Counted from the stretch's first letter, positions 1 through 10,803 are shown. The stretch: 55,000 nt of DNA from Tubiluchus corallicola (GCA_030141605.1 JAQGDQ010000155.1:400001-455000); one strand, 5' to 3'. The notes: generated by a model from the sequence alone, not told the origin. Numbers and translations are program-made.

Positions 1-1285
1 GCATTTTCTCTAAGACGCGCAGGCCTTCAAAAAATTCTTCTATTAAAAACAAAAAAGAGCAAAGCTGAAAAAGCAACAACTAAAAAAGCGTCAACTGTCA
101 GAATGAGATAATAAGTTCGTCTGTCTTGGAACACCTGCAAGTAATTTCAAGAAGCTTGACTTAGACAAATGTACTAGGTATTTCGCGTGTGAAAACGGGA
201 GCAAAAGAAAATTCATTAAGGCAATGCGTTTTGAACTTAAGTAAACGGAGAAGTAAAACGAAGAAGGGCAAAACTAATAATATGAGAATCTTCAAATGAT
301 TTGATAAGTTGGATGGTCGAGGGATCTAGATTTTGAACTGCAACCAAGCAGTCTTGAGTTCGATACTAGCGGCTGCCAACCCCAGGACATATACACTACA
401 TGTTATTCGTTATTCGTGCGTTGCGTCCTTACCTGTGTAAGTCGCTAAATAGACGTTAGTGCTAATGTTGTCTGTTAAATAAACGACGGTAAATAAATCT
501 TATGTTTGTCTTTCGTTTTCGTTTTATATTCTTTTGTTTGATCCTCAGCAAACAATAAAGAAAGTAAGAAAGTAGAATTGCTAAAACAAGTAACAAAATT
601 TTCATTTTAGGGAATAGTAAGTGTCTTACTGGAATTTCCGAGTCGGAAGTACTCAGTATTATTCTGAAAGTACAATGCTTGCCTGTTAAAAAAACTTTTA
701 ATATCTCCGCATGTGAATACTAAGCTTCCGCTCCTCACGGAGGCAAAACTAAACACGGCAGCAATTCTACTACTAAAAAGCAATTAAACTTTGGGACGAC
801 TTGCTACAAAATTTAAAACTAATTAAGTCTTTAGGTGAGTTTTAATCAAAATCAAATTTACACACCTTAAATTGTTTCAAAATTCTACACATTCTAATGA
901 CGATATACATATATATTCTTCCACAAATTTTACTTATCCATGCGCATACTAAATTGCATATATAAAATTGTATGTAATTTCTATTATAATTCGAGAATAA
1001 TAATATTGCATTACATAAATTGTTTTAAATTTCTGTGAATTTTATTCTCATACAGTGGTGTTCTTGTATGAGAACTTTTTTATATTTTCGAAAATTTTTT
1101 TTATATTTTTACATACCATACCATACTGGTATGGTATGGCATTTGTATATCATATATATGTATACCATAATCTGAAATAAGGCCAAAAAATCTCATTTGG
1201 GGGTCTTTCATCAATGTTCTAACGACGTTGCTTCTACTAGAATATTTTGCAAGACAAAAAAGCTTTTAAGTTAAGAAAGAGATAC
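1..1285. other. Region downstream of CPED1-like exon 9
   Basis: It should hold an intron and perhaps short 3' exons of the CPED1-like gene. I could not place any with confidence. It contains a SINE (305-500) and an 11-bp-arm palindrome (CCATACCATAC, GTATGGTATGG) at 1116-1139. Confidence 0.5.
305..500 (+). repeat. tRNA-derived SINE, copy 1
   Basis: An A-box-like ATGGTCGAGGGATCTAGA is followed about 40 bases later by a B-box-like GAGTTCGATAC, then a body shared with a reverse copy at 12920-13105 (GCGGCTGCCAAC, TTATTCGTTATTCGTG, TCGCTAAATAG) and an A/T-rich tail. Confidence 0.65.
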
Positions 1286-1515
1286 TTTTCAAGCAGTAGT
1301 CCAAACGCATGCGCAGCTTTCACTTCCAACTCTGTCTTGTCAACTGTATTGTTTACATCCCAGTGTCGATCTAAGTAGTAATGAAACACGAGCGGTGGAT
1401 CTTTAGTTTGCATGAATGGATTTGGCTCAAAATCGTCAAACTCGTGGTAACCTTTGTGCTTCTGGTAGAGGTAGTAAAAGACTGCTCTGAGAGTGGAGTC
1501 TCCAAAAAACAGCAC
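1286..1515 (-). CDS. CPED1: CPED1-like exon 9: PC-esterase nucleophile block
   Basis: A strong acceptor (GTTGTCTCCCGCAG) opens directly on VLFFGDSTLRAVFYYLYQK, which contains the GDS catalytic motif, followed by PPLVFHYYLDRHW. The donor is GAAAA|GTATCT (phase 2). The rest of the esterase domain, with its His/Asp block, lies left of the window or in short exons that I could not identify between 1 and 1285. Confidence 0.85.
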
Positions 1516-1762
1516 CTGCGGGAGACAACTGTTACAGTCACGTGATTCTGATTGTAGATGTACAGCAAGATAGTTATTTAAATCTCAGCTATGAAGAAGA
1601 AGAAGATAGACACAGAACGAGAGAGAGAGAGACAAGAGAAAGAAGGAGATAGAGAGAGAGTGAGAGAGAAACGAAGAGAGGGAGAGAGAGCGACGTAGAG
1701 AGAAAGAATGAGAGGAGAGAGAGAAAGAGATGGAGATGGAGAGAAAGAGAGAGAGAGGTGGA

Positions 1763-1804
<42 letters not shown>

Positions 1805-1846
1805 CGAGAGAGAGAAAGAGGCGGAGAGAGGGGGTGGACAGAGAAA

Positions 1847-1901
<55 letters not shown>

Positions 1902-1918
1902 TAAAGAAGGAGAGAGAG

Positions 1919-1956
<38 letters not shown>

Positions 1957-2621
1957 GGAGAGGGCGTAAGAAGAAAGAGAAAGAGACTGAGAGAAAGAGT
2001 GAGGGGAGAGAGAAAGAAAGAGAGGGGGAGAGGAAAAGGAGAGAATGGGGGTGAGGGAGGAAAGGACGGAGTAAGACAGTAAAACGGAGAAAAGGGAACG
2101 AGAGAGAGGGAGAAAGAGAGAGAGATGGGATAACAAAACCAAAAAATGGTGAGATAAGGGCATACCATACCATTGAAAAAAGTGCAGACAGGGGCGAATA
2201 AACAATTAATAAGCAAAAGAAATAAAAATAGGTCGCTAGACCAACAGGGGGGGAGAGTGGGGAGAAGAAACAGAACGTACGTAGAAGAAAGATCAAAGTC
2301 AACACAATGACTACGAAAGCACTGACCAAAGTTTATATTATACCTTTTTATTGCGAAAGCACTGGCGAAATTCAGTTGAGGTTAACGATGAATATCTACA
2401 AGATGGCGGCTGCCACACTGCTTCATTCCAATAACACGTATGATGGCGGGCGCAGTCAGTACAAGGCACAATCCATTTACCTAATACCGGAAAAAATAAA
2501 TTTAGAAATTTTCCTATGTAGGTCTATATATATATATATAGGGTGTGTGTATGTGTGTGTGTGCGTGCGTGCGTGTGTGTGTGTGTCTGTGTGTGTATTG
2601 GTACTGTTACTTGCTTGCTTG

Positions 2622-2653
<32 letters not shown>

Positions 2654-5176
2654 AACGTACTTGCTCGTTTGCTCACTCACTCACTCACTCACTCACTCAC
2701 TCACTCACTCACTCACTCACTCACTCACTCACTCACTCATTTACTAACTTACTTTCTCAGTTACTAATAAGTTTTTAAAAGTATGCAGTGGTACTTTTTA
2801 AATTAAGAAAAAATAGTCCTTCAGTCTCAGTCGTACCTTCCACGTGACCATTGGGACAATTTGGGAGATTACTCCGCCAGGAAGTAAAAATCTCCCAATG
2901 TTTAAAATTCGTCTCGAACACTCCACACTTTTTAGAAACGTCGAAAACGAGTTGACAGTCCTGAAATAAGTAGGCAGCTTTAGGCAGAAGAAGTACCAAA
3001 AAAACAACGTGCTGGAAAATACTATCATCAAATCATCATCAACATCAACATCATCGTCATCATCATCATAGTCGTCGTCGTCGTCGTCGTCGTCATCATC
3101 GTCATAATCTCCATCATCGTCATCATAGTCTCATTCCATCTGTTGTAGATATTGAGTCATTACAATTTATCAGAGTATTCCACCCACTTCTACCTGCAGC
3201 TAACAGCGTAAGTTCTTTTACTCCTACAGATAAATTTGGCTGAAGTTGTTGAACATTTTCATATATCTCAGCCATCCAAATTGCTTTTGCTTCTTGCAAG
3301 GGTGTTTTTGCAAGATTAAAAGGCTTCATTTAAAGCGATACTTACATAAATATATATATATATATTGGGTAATTACTATTCACACAATACATGCACTGTT
3401 TACAAAGATATAAATATATACATATATAATGCTATAAAACATAAAGTTGTTAGTAACAATACAATGATACAAGTTAAATTCAATAGTTTAAACTAAAGAA
3501 AAAACATCAAACTTTGATGTATATACCAAGTGGTATAACATAAATACACATATAGTTAAGATACTTACGTACACATATAGTATTTGATTTACATAAACAA
3601 TATTGATTATACATTTAGGTTATAATAATTACATCCTGGAACTGAAACATTTTAAAACGAAATTACAAGCAATTTGCAGAATGACACGAAAGCATAATGT
3701 TCCTTTCTACTTCTCACAGTGATTCGTGTATTTTATAACGTGTTAACAATTTATATGTATGACTGTATATATTCACTGGGAACTAAATTTGTAATTCATA
3801 ATCCATAAAAGAACTTCTTAATCGTTAATATACATGTTTCACTGACCTGTATAAGAGCACAGACTTTGTGCTTTGTAAAACCTGCATTGAAGTCTGGTTT
3901 CTGGTAGTCATGCAATGGTTTCCTGTACATATGAAGTGTGTAGTTGTCATAAGTGGTGGCTGCCTTGTCTTTAGGATAGCGTAGGAATGGGATCAATTGC
4001 AACGTGTTATTACCCATACCAAGAGTGTACACTAGGGGCCTGGAAATAATGTAAGTACAGTAAGTCCTCGCTTAATGATTCCCGGTTTAGCGACGTTTCA
4101 TTTTAATGACGCTGAACATTTGACACCTTTTTTCACTTAACGACGCAGCGTTTCATTTTAACAGCGCTTTTTTTTACTTTGCCCGGCCAATTTTTGTTTT
4201 ATTAACAACTTTACCTGCATTAAAGCGCACCTACTGCGTTATTCTGTTCTAAATACGCACTAGTAACGTAAACAGTGCAATTAATATACACGTATACGTT
4301 TTTGCTTCCTGACTGACCACAAATGCTAGCCGTTTATGTCAAGGGAGCAAACTGTAGGCGAAGAGAATTTGCCTGCAATCTGTTGTTATAGTAACCAGAC
4401 TAGATACAATTTCCAAGGCCCCAGCACTTGGCTTTGACTCTGCTGCAGTGTTTATTGTTTAACTGCTGCCTAGACTTAAAAGTTTTATGCAAGGAGAAAC
4501 GGTAGCAAGGTAAGTAAGACATATAGGTGGTTTCAATGCAAGCAGAAAGAAATTAATCAGTAGTAACATGAGTAAAACTCATAAACCCTTTGATTTATAT
4601 GATTTAAGCAGGATTGATTTTTGCCTGTGGAACATATCTCGGTTCTTTTACATTACTTTCTATGGAAGCCTTGATTTCGTTTAACGACATTTCGCTTGAC
4701 GTCGCCTGTTTGCTAGAATGATTTAATAATAACAATTTATTGAACATTTAAATGCATTTTTTGCGATGACCATCCACAAGTAAAAGACCATCAAAATTAC
4801 TAAAAAAATAATCCGTAAATGAATCAGATACACATGGCACATTAATCGACTAAAAGTACATTGATGAAGAAAAGGAAAAATCACGAAAACAACCAACTAA
4901 ATCACAAACACAAAACAACTGACAAACAAACAAAGAAATAAATCAAGTTTACACCAAGGTAAGCAGGAAGCGAACTAGCCAAACAACTAACAACACAGAT
5001 AAACACGAACAAATATAAAAGTGAGCTGATAAAGAAAGGAAAATACTGTGAGAAAAAATACAATAAAGAAAGGAAGAAGGAAAGAAGAAAGACAGAGAGA
5101 CGGGGAGAAAGAAAAATAGAAAGAGAGAGAGAGAGTAAGGACAGAGAGAAGAGAAAGGAGAGAGTAAAGACAGAGA

Positions 5177-5232
<56 letters not shown>

Positions 5233-8200
5233 GTGAGTGAGTGAGTGAGTGAGTGAGTGAGTGAGTGAGTGAGTGAGTGAGAGAGAATTATTTTACTTTG
5301 AAATGAGATAGAGGGCGATGTGATATCTTGTCTTCACCATCACGTGACAATGCATAGGAATGGCTTGCAGTTCTATGATTGTCTGCTCAAAATCAAATTC
5401 CATTGAATATTCCCGGATGTCCGGTCTGAATTCTGGATGAAATGTCAAAGGCTTGGGATGAATTGTTAGCTCGGATAAATATCCCAGAGCATTCTCATCT
5501 AGAAAAACGAAATTAATCAGAAATTGCCAAAACAAGTTGGAATACCTTTTCCGCCAGCCTGCTTTTCTTTGGAATTCACGATAATTGTTGTAAGGCGCGA
5601 TGTTGTCGGATAGCCTGTTATAATTTGTATAAAATGAATTATTTATTAAAGTAAATCAAACGTATGTTTTCTAATAGAGTTACATTTGTTACCCATAAAG
5701 TTCCGAATTCGACTTCAATTTCTTTGTATCTACCGCAAAATACTACATGGTTTGGCACTTGCATACCTTACTGATGTATTAATACGCCGTAAAGGTACGA
5801 TTCCATGTGTGCGTAATGCGTTGCGTATACAATAGTTTATATTTAAATACGTGGAAGTTTTTCCATGTGTGCGTAATGCGTAGTCCATAATGCGTGATAC
5901 GTGTTCACTCGAACGTGATGACTATCCTCTCAATGCGCATCACGCATTACTTGTCACGCATTACGCGCACATGGAGTCGTAGCTTAACATAGGCCGAACA
6001 CTTCGTTCTAGCGCTAATGAACAAATTAATTTACATCAGCCAATTCCTAATACAGCATTCTAGGGTGAAAAAGCTTTTTGTCTCTGTTCTACGCATCTCT
6101 GGAATAACGTACCTCTTGCTATACGTCCTACAAACTCATTAGATTGTTTTAAATAGCATCTTAAAACACATTTGTTTAAATTGTGCTTTTTATGACGAAT
6201 TATTTTTAATTTTTAATGTCTTTTAAATTTTAAATTATTTTAAATTTTTAATGTCTTACGAATTTTAAATGTATCTTATTGTTCAGCGTGGCGAGAATTT
6301 AAATGATGTAGTGCGCTATATAAATAAATTTTACATTACATGATAAATTATTGTCATTTATTCATTTCAAATAATTGCGTATAGATGGCGCGCACTTACC
6401 AACATTGCTGGGAGAGAATATTATACAGCCAAATAAATTTGCTGAAGGTAAACGAACTAGAAACATTCTTTTACGAATTTCCCCTTTAGTGATTTTAAGC
6501 TACGACTCCATGTGCGCGTAATGCGTAATGCGTGATCTGTGATCTGTAGTGCGTGATGCGTATTGACTGTTTCCATGTGTCCGTAAACGCTACGAGTATT
6601 AACAAAACCCACTGCGCTCTTTCTGCCATTTCTGGTCGCTATTAATTTTTGGAAACCATGTCTCTGTCGAAATTTAAGCGTGATAATTACAGCTCAAGCA
6701 TCAGCTTCTTATTCTACCATTAGTAGGAAAAATTCAGGAGAAAGCACAGGTTTTGGGTGCAAAACATTTTGCAGGGGAGAGAACAATACGATACGTATCA
6801 ACTGCGGTTAGACGCACATCACATAACTACATGCTTCTTCCAACTCTCAAAAATTCAAATACAAAAAATATTATTGTTTGCAGGTCCTAAAGTGACCCTA
6901 AAGTGACCACTAGAATTTTCAGAAAACTACACAGCTAAAATGATCACCGGAAACTTGAAAATTCGCTATAATCACCTAGGCAACGGTGGTCTCCCGTCTG
7001 CGTATTGCTGCATGATGCGTATTCAGATGATAGTGATCATGTTCGAATGAACACGGTTCACGCATTATGGATCACGCATTTCGTACACATGAAAACACTT
7101 CTACATGTTGAAATGCAAAGTGTCGTTTACGCATTACGGATCACGCATTACGCATTTCATACACCTGAAAACACTTCTACACGTTTAAATGCAAATAGTC
7201 GTTTACGCATTACGGATCACGCATTACGCATTACGTACACATGGAGTCGTACCTTTATGCTTGAGGAACTCTAATAGTACACTTGTGTGAAGACGCTAAT
7301 AAAAATGAAGTAAGGAAGAGACGGCTATGATTACCTTACCAACAATGCAACCACGCCCTTCTTTTGACTGCCTCCTTCTCTTTTTGTACGATCCTTTATT
7401 CAAAAGGGCATCCACGTGACGCAGCGGTCGTTTTCTGTAAAAAAAACTTTCTACGTATACAAGTGTGCGCAAAAAAGTGCGAAACGTGCGAAAAACGTGC
7501 GGCGTTCGACTCTGAGGCTGTGCGCATCCCAACCAGTGGCGTAGGTAGTAGGGGAACAAGGGGAGCACATTTTCCCCCGATCAAATTATTAAAAATTGGC
7601 GTCCTTTTGGCAATTTTTTAATTGTATAATGTCAACAATTGTAGTCTGTTCTTGATACATTTTTCATACTGACCCATTTCGTTTTCATTTAAAATTAAAA
7701 CAATTAAATAAAACAGGTGTTTTTATTATGTTTTAGATTTAGAGTTTATTGTAAAACTTTAAATTGTATATTGATCTTAAATACAAAATAACAATTATGT
7801 ACTTCCTTTGAAACTGTATCTTCGTCAAGTTTTGATTTTAAATGATAATTAACGTGTGTGTCACAGCATCTTTTTTATGCACTTGCCCTAACTTTAGAAC
7901 CTGGCTATGCCCCTGACCCCAGCAGATGCCACGGTACCATATCTTCGTCAATCTTTGGTGAGATCAGCAAAATGCAATTTTTTAACAAGAAGCTGCATAT
8001 CGCTCCTTGTAAGTATATATACTGAAGAAAGAACCAAAAAAAGATTTCAGCCTACGTTTTCTTTTCTTAAAGCACAAGAAAACCCTCCCACGTGAGTCAG
8101 CGACATTCTACAAATTGGCACGAACATTTTAAATTGTTATTTCTAGTTACATACGTCTTTACAGCAGGTAAGCAAAAATGCTAAGTAATATAGATTTGCA

Positions 8201-9703
8201 TAGAGGGTTTTTTACGACATAGTTTAACATTTCCTTTTCTTCCCCTGATTTAACTTGTGCGTATATGACGTCATGTAATGGCCACTTCGGAACAGTGTTG
8301 CGGGAGATTTAAAATGAAAACAAACAAAGTTCCTTTTAACGCGAGTACGATAAAATTACTATAAATTAATATAATTTTTAATGTGATATTTCTGAAATCC
8401 AATTCAGGTACCACTTTTCTTATGCTTTAAACTTTTTAAATAAAAAAAACGTGAATACGACCTTGACTCTTAACGGTTTTAATTTTTAATTTTTTAATTT
8501 TTATTTTGTGGAACATTCTGTAAATAAGTGAAAATTTTCAATGTCACCCTTGTCAAATAAAGCATTAATAATAAAAAGCTACCCATGTGTCTGTCAAGTT
8601 TTTATGAACCCTCCTGAAATTTGTGACCCTCCTGACATCGTTAACATGAATAAAACGTTAGATGCCGTTCATAGTCACAAAATAGGATATTTCTTTCTTT
8701 CGGGAGCTTTTGCCCCAACATGAATAAAACGTTAGTTGCCCTTTGTAGTCTCAAAACAGATTGTTTCTTTCTTTCAGGAGCTTTTGCCCTAACGGGCATC
8801 ATCAACTGAGTAGACTGGTGCTGCTAAACTGATAGTGAGGCCTGCTAATTTCACTCTTTAGATAGCAGCACAAGTCTGCTTAGCTGATGAGGCCCGTTAG
8901 GGATAGAGCTCCCGAAAGAAAGAAAAAATCTATTGTGAGACTATAAAGGTCATTCAACGTTTTATACATATTTTAACTTTTTAGCATTTGTTCCCTCGTC
9001 ACAGTCGCTTTCTTTTGCTTTCAAGGGCAGTTTTATAATTAAAAATAATGAGCCTTTTCACAGTTACGACTCCATCTGTAACAATTCAAGGTTAGTAGAG
9101 CAGTTTGCTTATTTGTGTGAAAATTTTCAACACTGTTTGACCTCCATTATTTGCTAATAACATGCAGTAAGCCTTTTAACAGTTCGTGCGATTGATGATT
9201 ATCGTGAAAAGGTCAAAGGTTAAGTGGCTACCTAGTTCATTTTTCCTTGTCCCAAGCAAGATCCTGCTAGTAAATCATTCTATGCGTAGACTAAAGCATT
9301 AATAACTAAAGTCCACGTAAAACAAATGAATTTACTGAGCTGATGCGGCAGATGGCTTTGCTTTACCCACATGTCACGGTTGTAGTTAAGATGCGTTGCT
9401 GTGGTACACTTAACCTTTGACCTATGTCAACAGTTAAATTGTGAAAAGGCTTATTATATACGTTCAACTCCTTCAGAATTCATTAAGATGCAGCAAGGAG
9501 ATTCCAGTATTCTTTCATACCCACCTTTTATACTTGTAAATGAGTTCGTCTACTTCACGTTGTAGATCCGCCACAGACTGATCCACCCCACGGTTCACAG
9601 TTCTGGAGTAATGTGAGAGACTGATGATGGCAGTGAAAAGGCAGAGGATGTAGACAGGTAGATTCTTGTGAACACGAAGCTGACGATGAAGCATCAGTGC
9701 CAT
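1286..9703 (-). CDS. CPED1: CPED1-like cadherin-like/PC-esterase membrane protein, nine exons, 3' end outside window
   Basis: Nine exons on the minus strand join in phase: 9703-9525, 7434-7340, 5614-5546, 5498-5297, 4039-3847, 3323-3194, 2977-2837, 2480-2344 and 1515-1286, giving about 458 residues before the window ends. Domain order: short cytoplasmic tail, one hydrophobic anchor (about residues 15-32, type II topology), a polar, probably coiled stem, a basic stretch (KKRRR), a cadherin-like beta-sandwich (exons 3-5, with the typical GNNTL...YTLHMYRK end), a linker, a Cys/Trp-rich segment (WIVPC, CxxC-type cysteines, VWQPPSC) and the PC-esterase nucleophile block VLFFGDST. The GDS serine is the expected catalytic residue of the GDSL/SGNH-like PC-esterase fold; the His/Asp block should lie further left. 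Family knowledge places such proteins in the secretory pathway, possibly acting on glycans. The NXPE family is the main alternative, but the beta-sandwich before the esterase favours CPED1. No experimental support is visible here. Confidence 0.8.
1610..2125. repeat. Long (GA)n-rich polypurine tract
   Basis: Over 500 bases of almost pure purine on the plus strand, in the intron between CPED1-like exons 8 and 9. The Ser/Leu- and Arg/Glu-rich frames here are not genes. Confidence 0.95.
2344..2480 (-). CDS. CPED1: CPED1-like exon 8: Trp/Cys-rich segment before the esterase block
   Basis: Acceptor TTTTTTCCGGTATTAG, donor AAAAAG|GTATAA. It encodes KWIVPCTDCARHHTCYWNEA, then VWQPPSC, then FRQCFRNKK, with six cysteines. 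This is the conserved W-V-P-C...W...W-x-P-x-x-C pattern that comes just before the GDST block in CPED1 and NXPE proteins. Phase 1 in and 0 out fit both neighbours. Confidence 0.85.
2530..2757. repeat. Compound microsatellite (GT)n, (CTTA)n, (ACTC)n
   Basis: Three successive motifs switch within about 230 bases: GTGTGC, then TTACTTAC, then ACTCACTC. In the intron between CPED1-like exons 7 and 8. Confidence 0.95.
2837..2977 (-). CDS. CPED1: CPED1-like exon 7: Cys-containing linker
   Basis: The acceptor CTTCTGCCTAAAG keeps the frame; the stronger-looking TTATTTCAG 17 bases later would not. The frame reads YLFQDCQLVFDVSKKCGVF and ends LPNCPNGHVEG, with three cysteines. The donor is GGAAG|GTACGA. 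Confidence 0.75.
3033..3127. repeat. (ATC/GTC)n trinucleotide tract
   Basis: ATCATC and GTCGTC runs, 3' of CPED1-like exon 6. Confidence 0.9.
3194..3323 (-). CDS. CPED1: CPED1-like exon 6: linker
   Basis: It reads PFNLAKTPLQEAKAIWMAEI and on to KELTLLAA, a helical-looking linker. An in-frame stop just upstream means the acceptor must be the AG at 3325-3324, which has a weak pyrimidine tract. The donor GCTGCAG|GTAGAA is good. Phases are 0 in and 1 out. Confidence 0.65.
3847..4039 (-). CDS. CPED1: CPED1-like exon 5: cadherin-like beta-sandwich, second half
   Basis: Acceptor TTATTTCCAG, donor ATACAG|GTCAGT. It begins PLVYTLGMGNNTLQLIPF and continues to YTLHMYRKPL, the closing strands of this sandwich fold (G-N-N-T-L then a Y-T-L-x-x-Y-R end). 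Its first base completes the Lys codon begun in exon 4. A pogo-like transposon end lies only about 16 bases upstream of the acceptor. Confidence 0.85.
4056..4720. mobile_element. pogo/Tigger-like element, left end intact
   Basis: Starts TACAGTAAGTCCTCGCTTAA, a TIR type of the pogo/Tigger branch (TA target). Inner GACGTTTCATTTTAATGACG blocks recur at 29110-29905. The right end is lost after CGACATTTCGCTTGACGTCG. No coding frame. Confidence 0.55.
5065..5287. repeat. (GA)n and (GTGA)n tract abutting a CPED1-like splice donor
   Basis: GA-rich DNA passes into about 14 perfect GTGA/GAGT tetranucleotides at 5229-5283 and stops nine bases from the donor of exon 4. Confidence 0.95.
5297..5498 (-). 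CDS. CPED1: CPED1-like exon 4: cadherin-like beta-sandwich, first half
   Basis: Acceptor TTTTTCTAG, donor CAAA|GTAAAA. The translation carries the pattern LSELTIHPKPLTFHPEF...Y, a hydrophobic strand register typical of cadherin-like beta-sandwich domains. Just past the donor the intron runs into a (CT)n and (TCAC)n tract. Confidence 0.85.
5546..5614 (-). CDS. CPED1: CPED1-like exon 3: start of cadherin-like region
   Basis: The acceptor TATAACAG and donor AAAG|GTATTC enclose 69 bases that read YPTTSRLTTIIVNSKEK. Phase 1 in and 1 out fit exon 2 and exon 4. The intron to exon 4 is only 47 bases long. Confidence 0.7.
5793..5984. mobile_element. TWA-type MITE copy A (192 bp)
   Basis: Terminal inverted repeats AGGTACGATTCCATGTG and the reverse of CACATGGAGTCGTAGCT, flanked by TAA on both sides. 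Subterminal repeats of GCGTAATGCG and its complement. The 3-bp TWA duplication is typical of PIF/Harbinger elements. Confidence 0.75.
6060..6345 (+). mobile_element. 3' end of a CR1/L2-like LINE, degraded
   Basis: The translation gives the typical C-terminal end of the reverse-transcriptase protein (LWNNVPLAIRPTNSLDCFK, stop, HLKTHLFK), followed by a 3' tail with GTGCGCTATATAAATAAA, the usual short 3' UTR of this clade. Stops interrupt it. Confidence 0.75.
6498..7254. mobile_element. TWA-type MITE copy B (757 bp)
   Basis: Ends AGCTACGACTCCATGTG and ACATGGAGTCGTACCT, flanked by TTA on both sides. Its interior (CGCTATAATCACCTAGGCAA and around) is shared in inverted orientation with copies D and E. 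No transposase frame. The small plus-strand frame at 7005-7274 lies within it. Confidence 0.75.
7340..7434 (-). CDS. CPED1: CPED1-like exon 2: basic stem
   Basis: A strong acceptor (polypyrimidine run then ACAG at 7438-7435) opens this exon and TTG|GTAAGG closes it. Phase in is 2 and phase out is 1, matching both neighbours. It encodes a very basic segment (SYKKRRRQSKEGRGCIV). It is short, and I recognise no domain in it. Confidence 0.55.
8719..8970. repeat. Fold-back element with partial tandem copy
   Basis: The arm 8719-8827 (AAAACGTTAGTTGCCCTTTG ... GAGCTTTTGCCCTAACGGGC) is inverted at 8863-8970. A direct copy of part of the left arm lies at 8645-8716. The loop is only about 35 bases. Confidence 0.6.
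9060..9445 (-). repeat. Dispersed repeat, shared with 21715-21990
   Basis: CGTGAAAAGGTCAAAGGTTAAG, AAGCAAGATCCTGC and CTTTGCTTTACCCACATGTCAC reappear in reverse at 21715-21990. In addition the outer parts of this copy form an inverted pair (AGCCTTTTCACAGTT, AATTGTGAAAAGGCT). Confidence 0.6.
9525..9703 (-). CDS. CPED1: CPED1-like exon 1: start codon and signal anchor
   Basis: ATG at 9703 sits in a fair context (GTCGTCATGG). It encodes a short basic tail, the hydrophobic segment LPVYILCLFTAIISL and a polar, probably helical stem (VADLQREVDELIYKYK). I place the donor at AAAAG|GTGGGT, leaving two bases that join the single first base of exon 2 as AGA (Arg). A donor four bases further on (GTGG|GTATGA) would break the phase chain. 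Assignment to this gene rests on phase, strand and the expected type II topology, not on homology. Confidence 0.6.
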
Positions 9704-10469
9704 GACGACGGTGATGCGGTTGCCTAGGCAACAGTGTTAGGTTAAATCTTGTGGTATGTCGTCTGAGCGATCTAAATATGGATAACTATGTTAAAAATAG
9801 TAACGAATATAAGGCTTTACCTCAAAAATTTCTTTTTCTCGTGCTCTACCTAAAAAATTTCTTTTTTTAATATAAAATGCTGTACTTGCAAGAAGCTAAA
9901 CGCTAAACGGCTAAAGGTTGAAAAAAACTTGGAAAACAGGTTTTGAAGCTGGCAGGTCGGAATTGACCCCAAGGGGCTGAGTAGTCTACTTCCTATGACT
10001 TATGTATTTCAAAGGCCTTTGGTTCAACGCTAGAATCAGGACTAGGTTTTTATATTAATTTCGGCCAAACTTCGTTTCAAGAACTAACATAATGGGGGTT
10101 CACTCCTTTATCTGAAAAGCATCACCAATTTGCTTACCTATGATAAATGTGTCCGAAACAAATGTTGTAATAAAGGGAAAAATATTTAAATCTAGACCGG
10201 TTGAGACCGTCGTACGTTTATTCTAACCATAGCGTTTATTGTAACAAAGTTGCAAAGATTTTCCAAAGATAGTTTCGAATCCGCTACTTTCAATTCAAAG
10301 CTAGCAATATGATACTTTTAAGTATGTTTTTTGAACAATAAAACAGTGTATATGTAATCGGTGGATATATATCGGTGAACAATCTAGATATATATCTAAG
10401 TGGCAATCACACATTATCAAAAATAGTTATTATTGTAAATGTGAGTAGTGAAAAATGATCTTTGAATAA

Positions 10470-10701
10470 ATGTACAACTCCATGTGCGCGTAATGCGTAA
10501 TGCGTGAACCGTAATGCGTGATGCGTATACAACAGTTTATACTGAAAGACTTGGAAGTGTTTCCATGAGTATTTAAAACGCAATACGTATTTGCCTTTAG
10601 CAGTGTAAGTTTTTATTGACCGACACTGATAGATCATTTATTTATTTATTGATTTGTTTTAATTATTTGCCAGTCTCTATACACACACACGCAGGCACAC
10701 A

Positions 10702-10733
<32 letters not shown>

Positions 10734-10803
10734 CATGCGTATTCGCTCGAACGTGATGCCTATCGTCTGAATACGCATCATGCATTACGCGCATGTCTTA
10801 GCT
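10470..10803. mobile_element. TWA-type MITE copy C with internal CA/ACGC microsatellite
   Basis: Same ends as copy A, TAA on both flanks. The centre carries an (AC)n and (ACGC)n tract at 10678-10738. Confidence 0.65.

Noticed and set aside
1578-2329. Long Ser/Leu/Pro-rich and Arg/Glu-rich open frames on both strands
   Set aside because: They are translations of a (GA)n/(CT)n tract, with several frames open at once and no splice or start context.
2837-2960. Alternative acceptor TTATTTCAG for CPED1-like exon 7
   Set aside because: It gives exons that do not match the phase of exon 6 or exon 8; the acceptor 17 bases upstream joins both.
7005-7274. 89-codon plus-strand frame
   Set aside because: Lies inside MITE copy B; the repeated peptide pattern follows the GCATTACG repeats.
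7364-7621. 85-codon plus-strand frame
   Set aside because: Antisense to CPED1-like exon 2 and without family features.
9060-9090. TACGACTCCATCTG as another MITE end
   Set aside because: It resembles the TWA-family terminus for only about 12 bases and has no partner end or subterminal repeats; it belongs to a different dispersed repeat.
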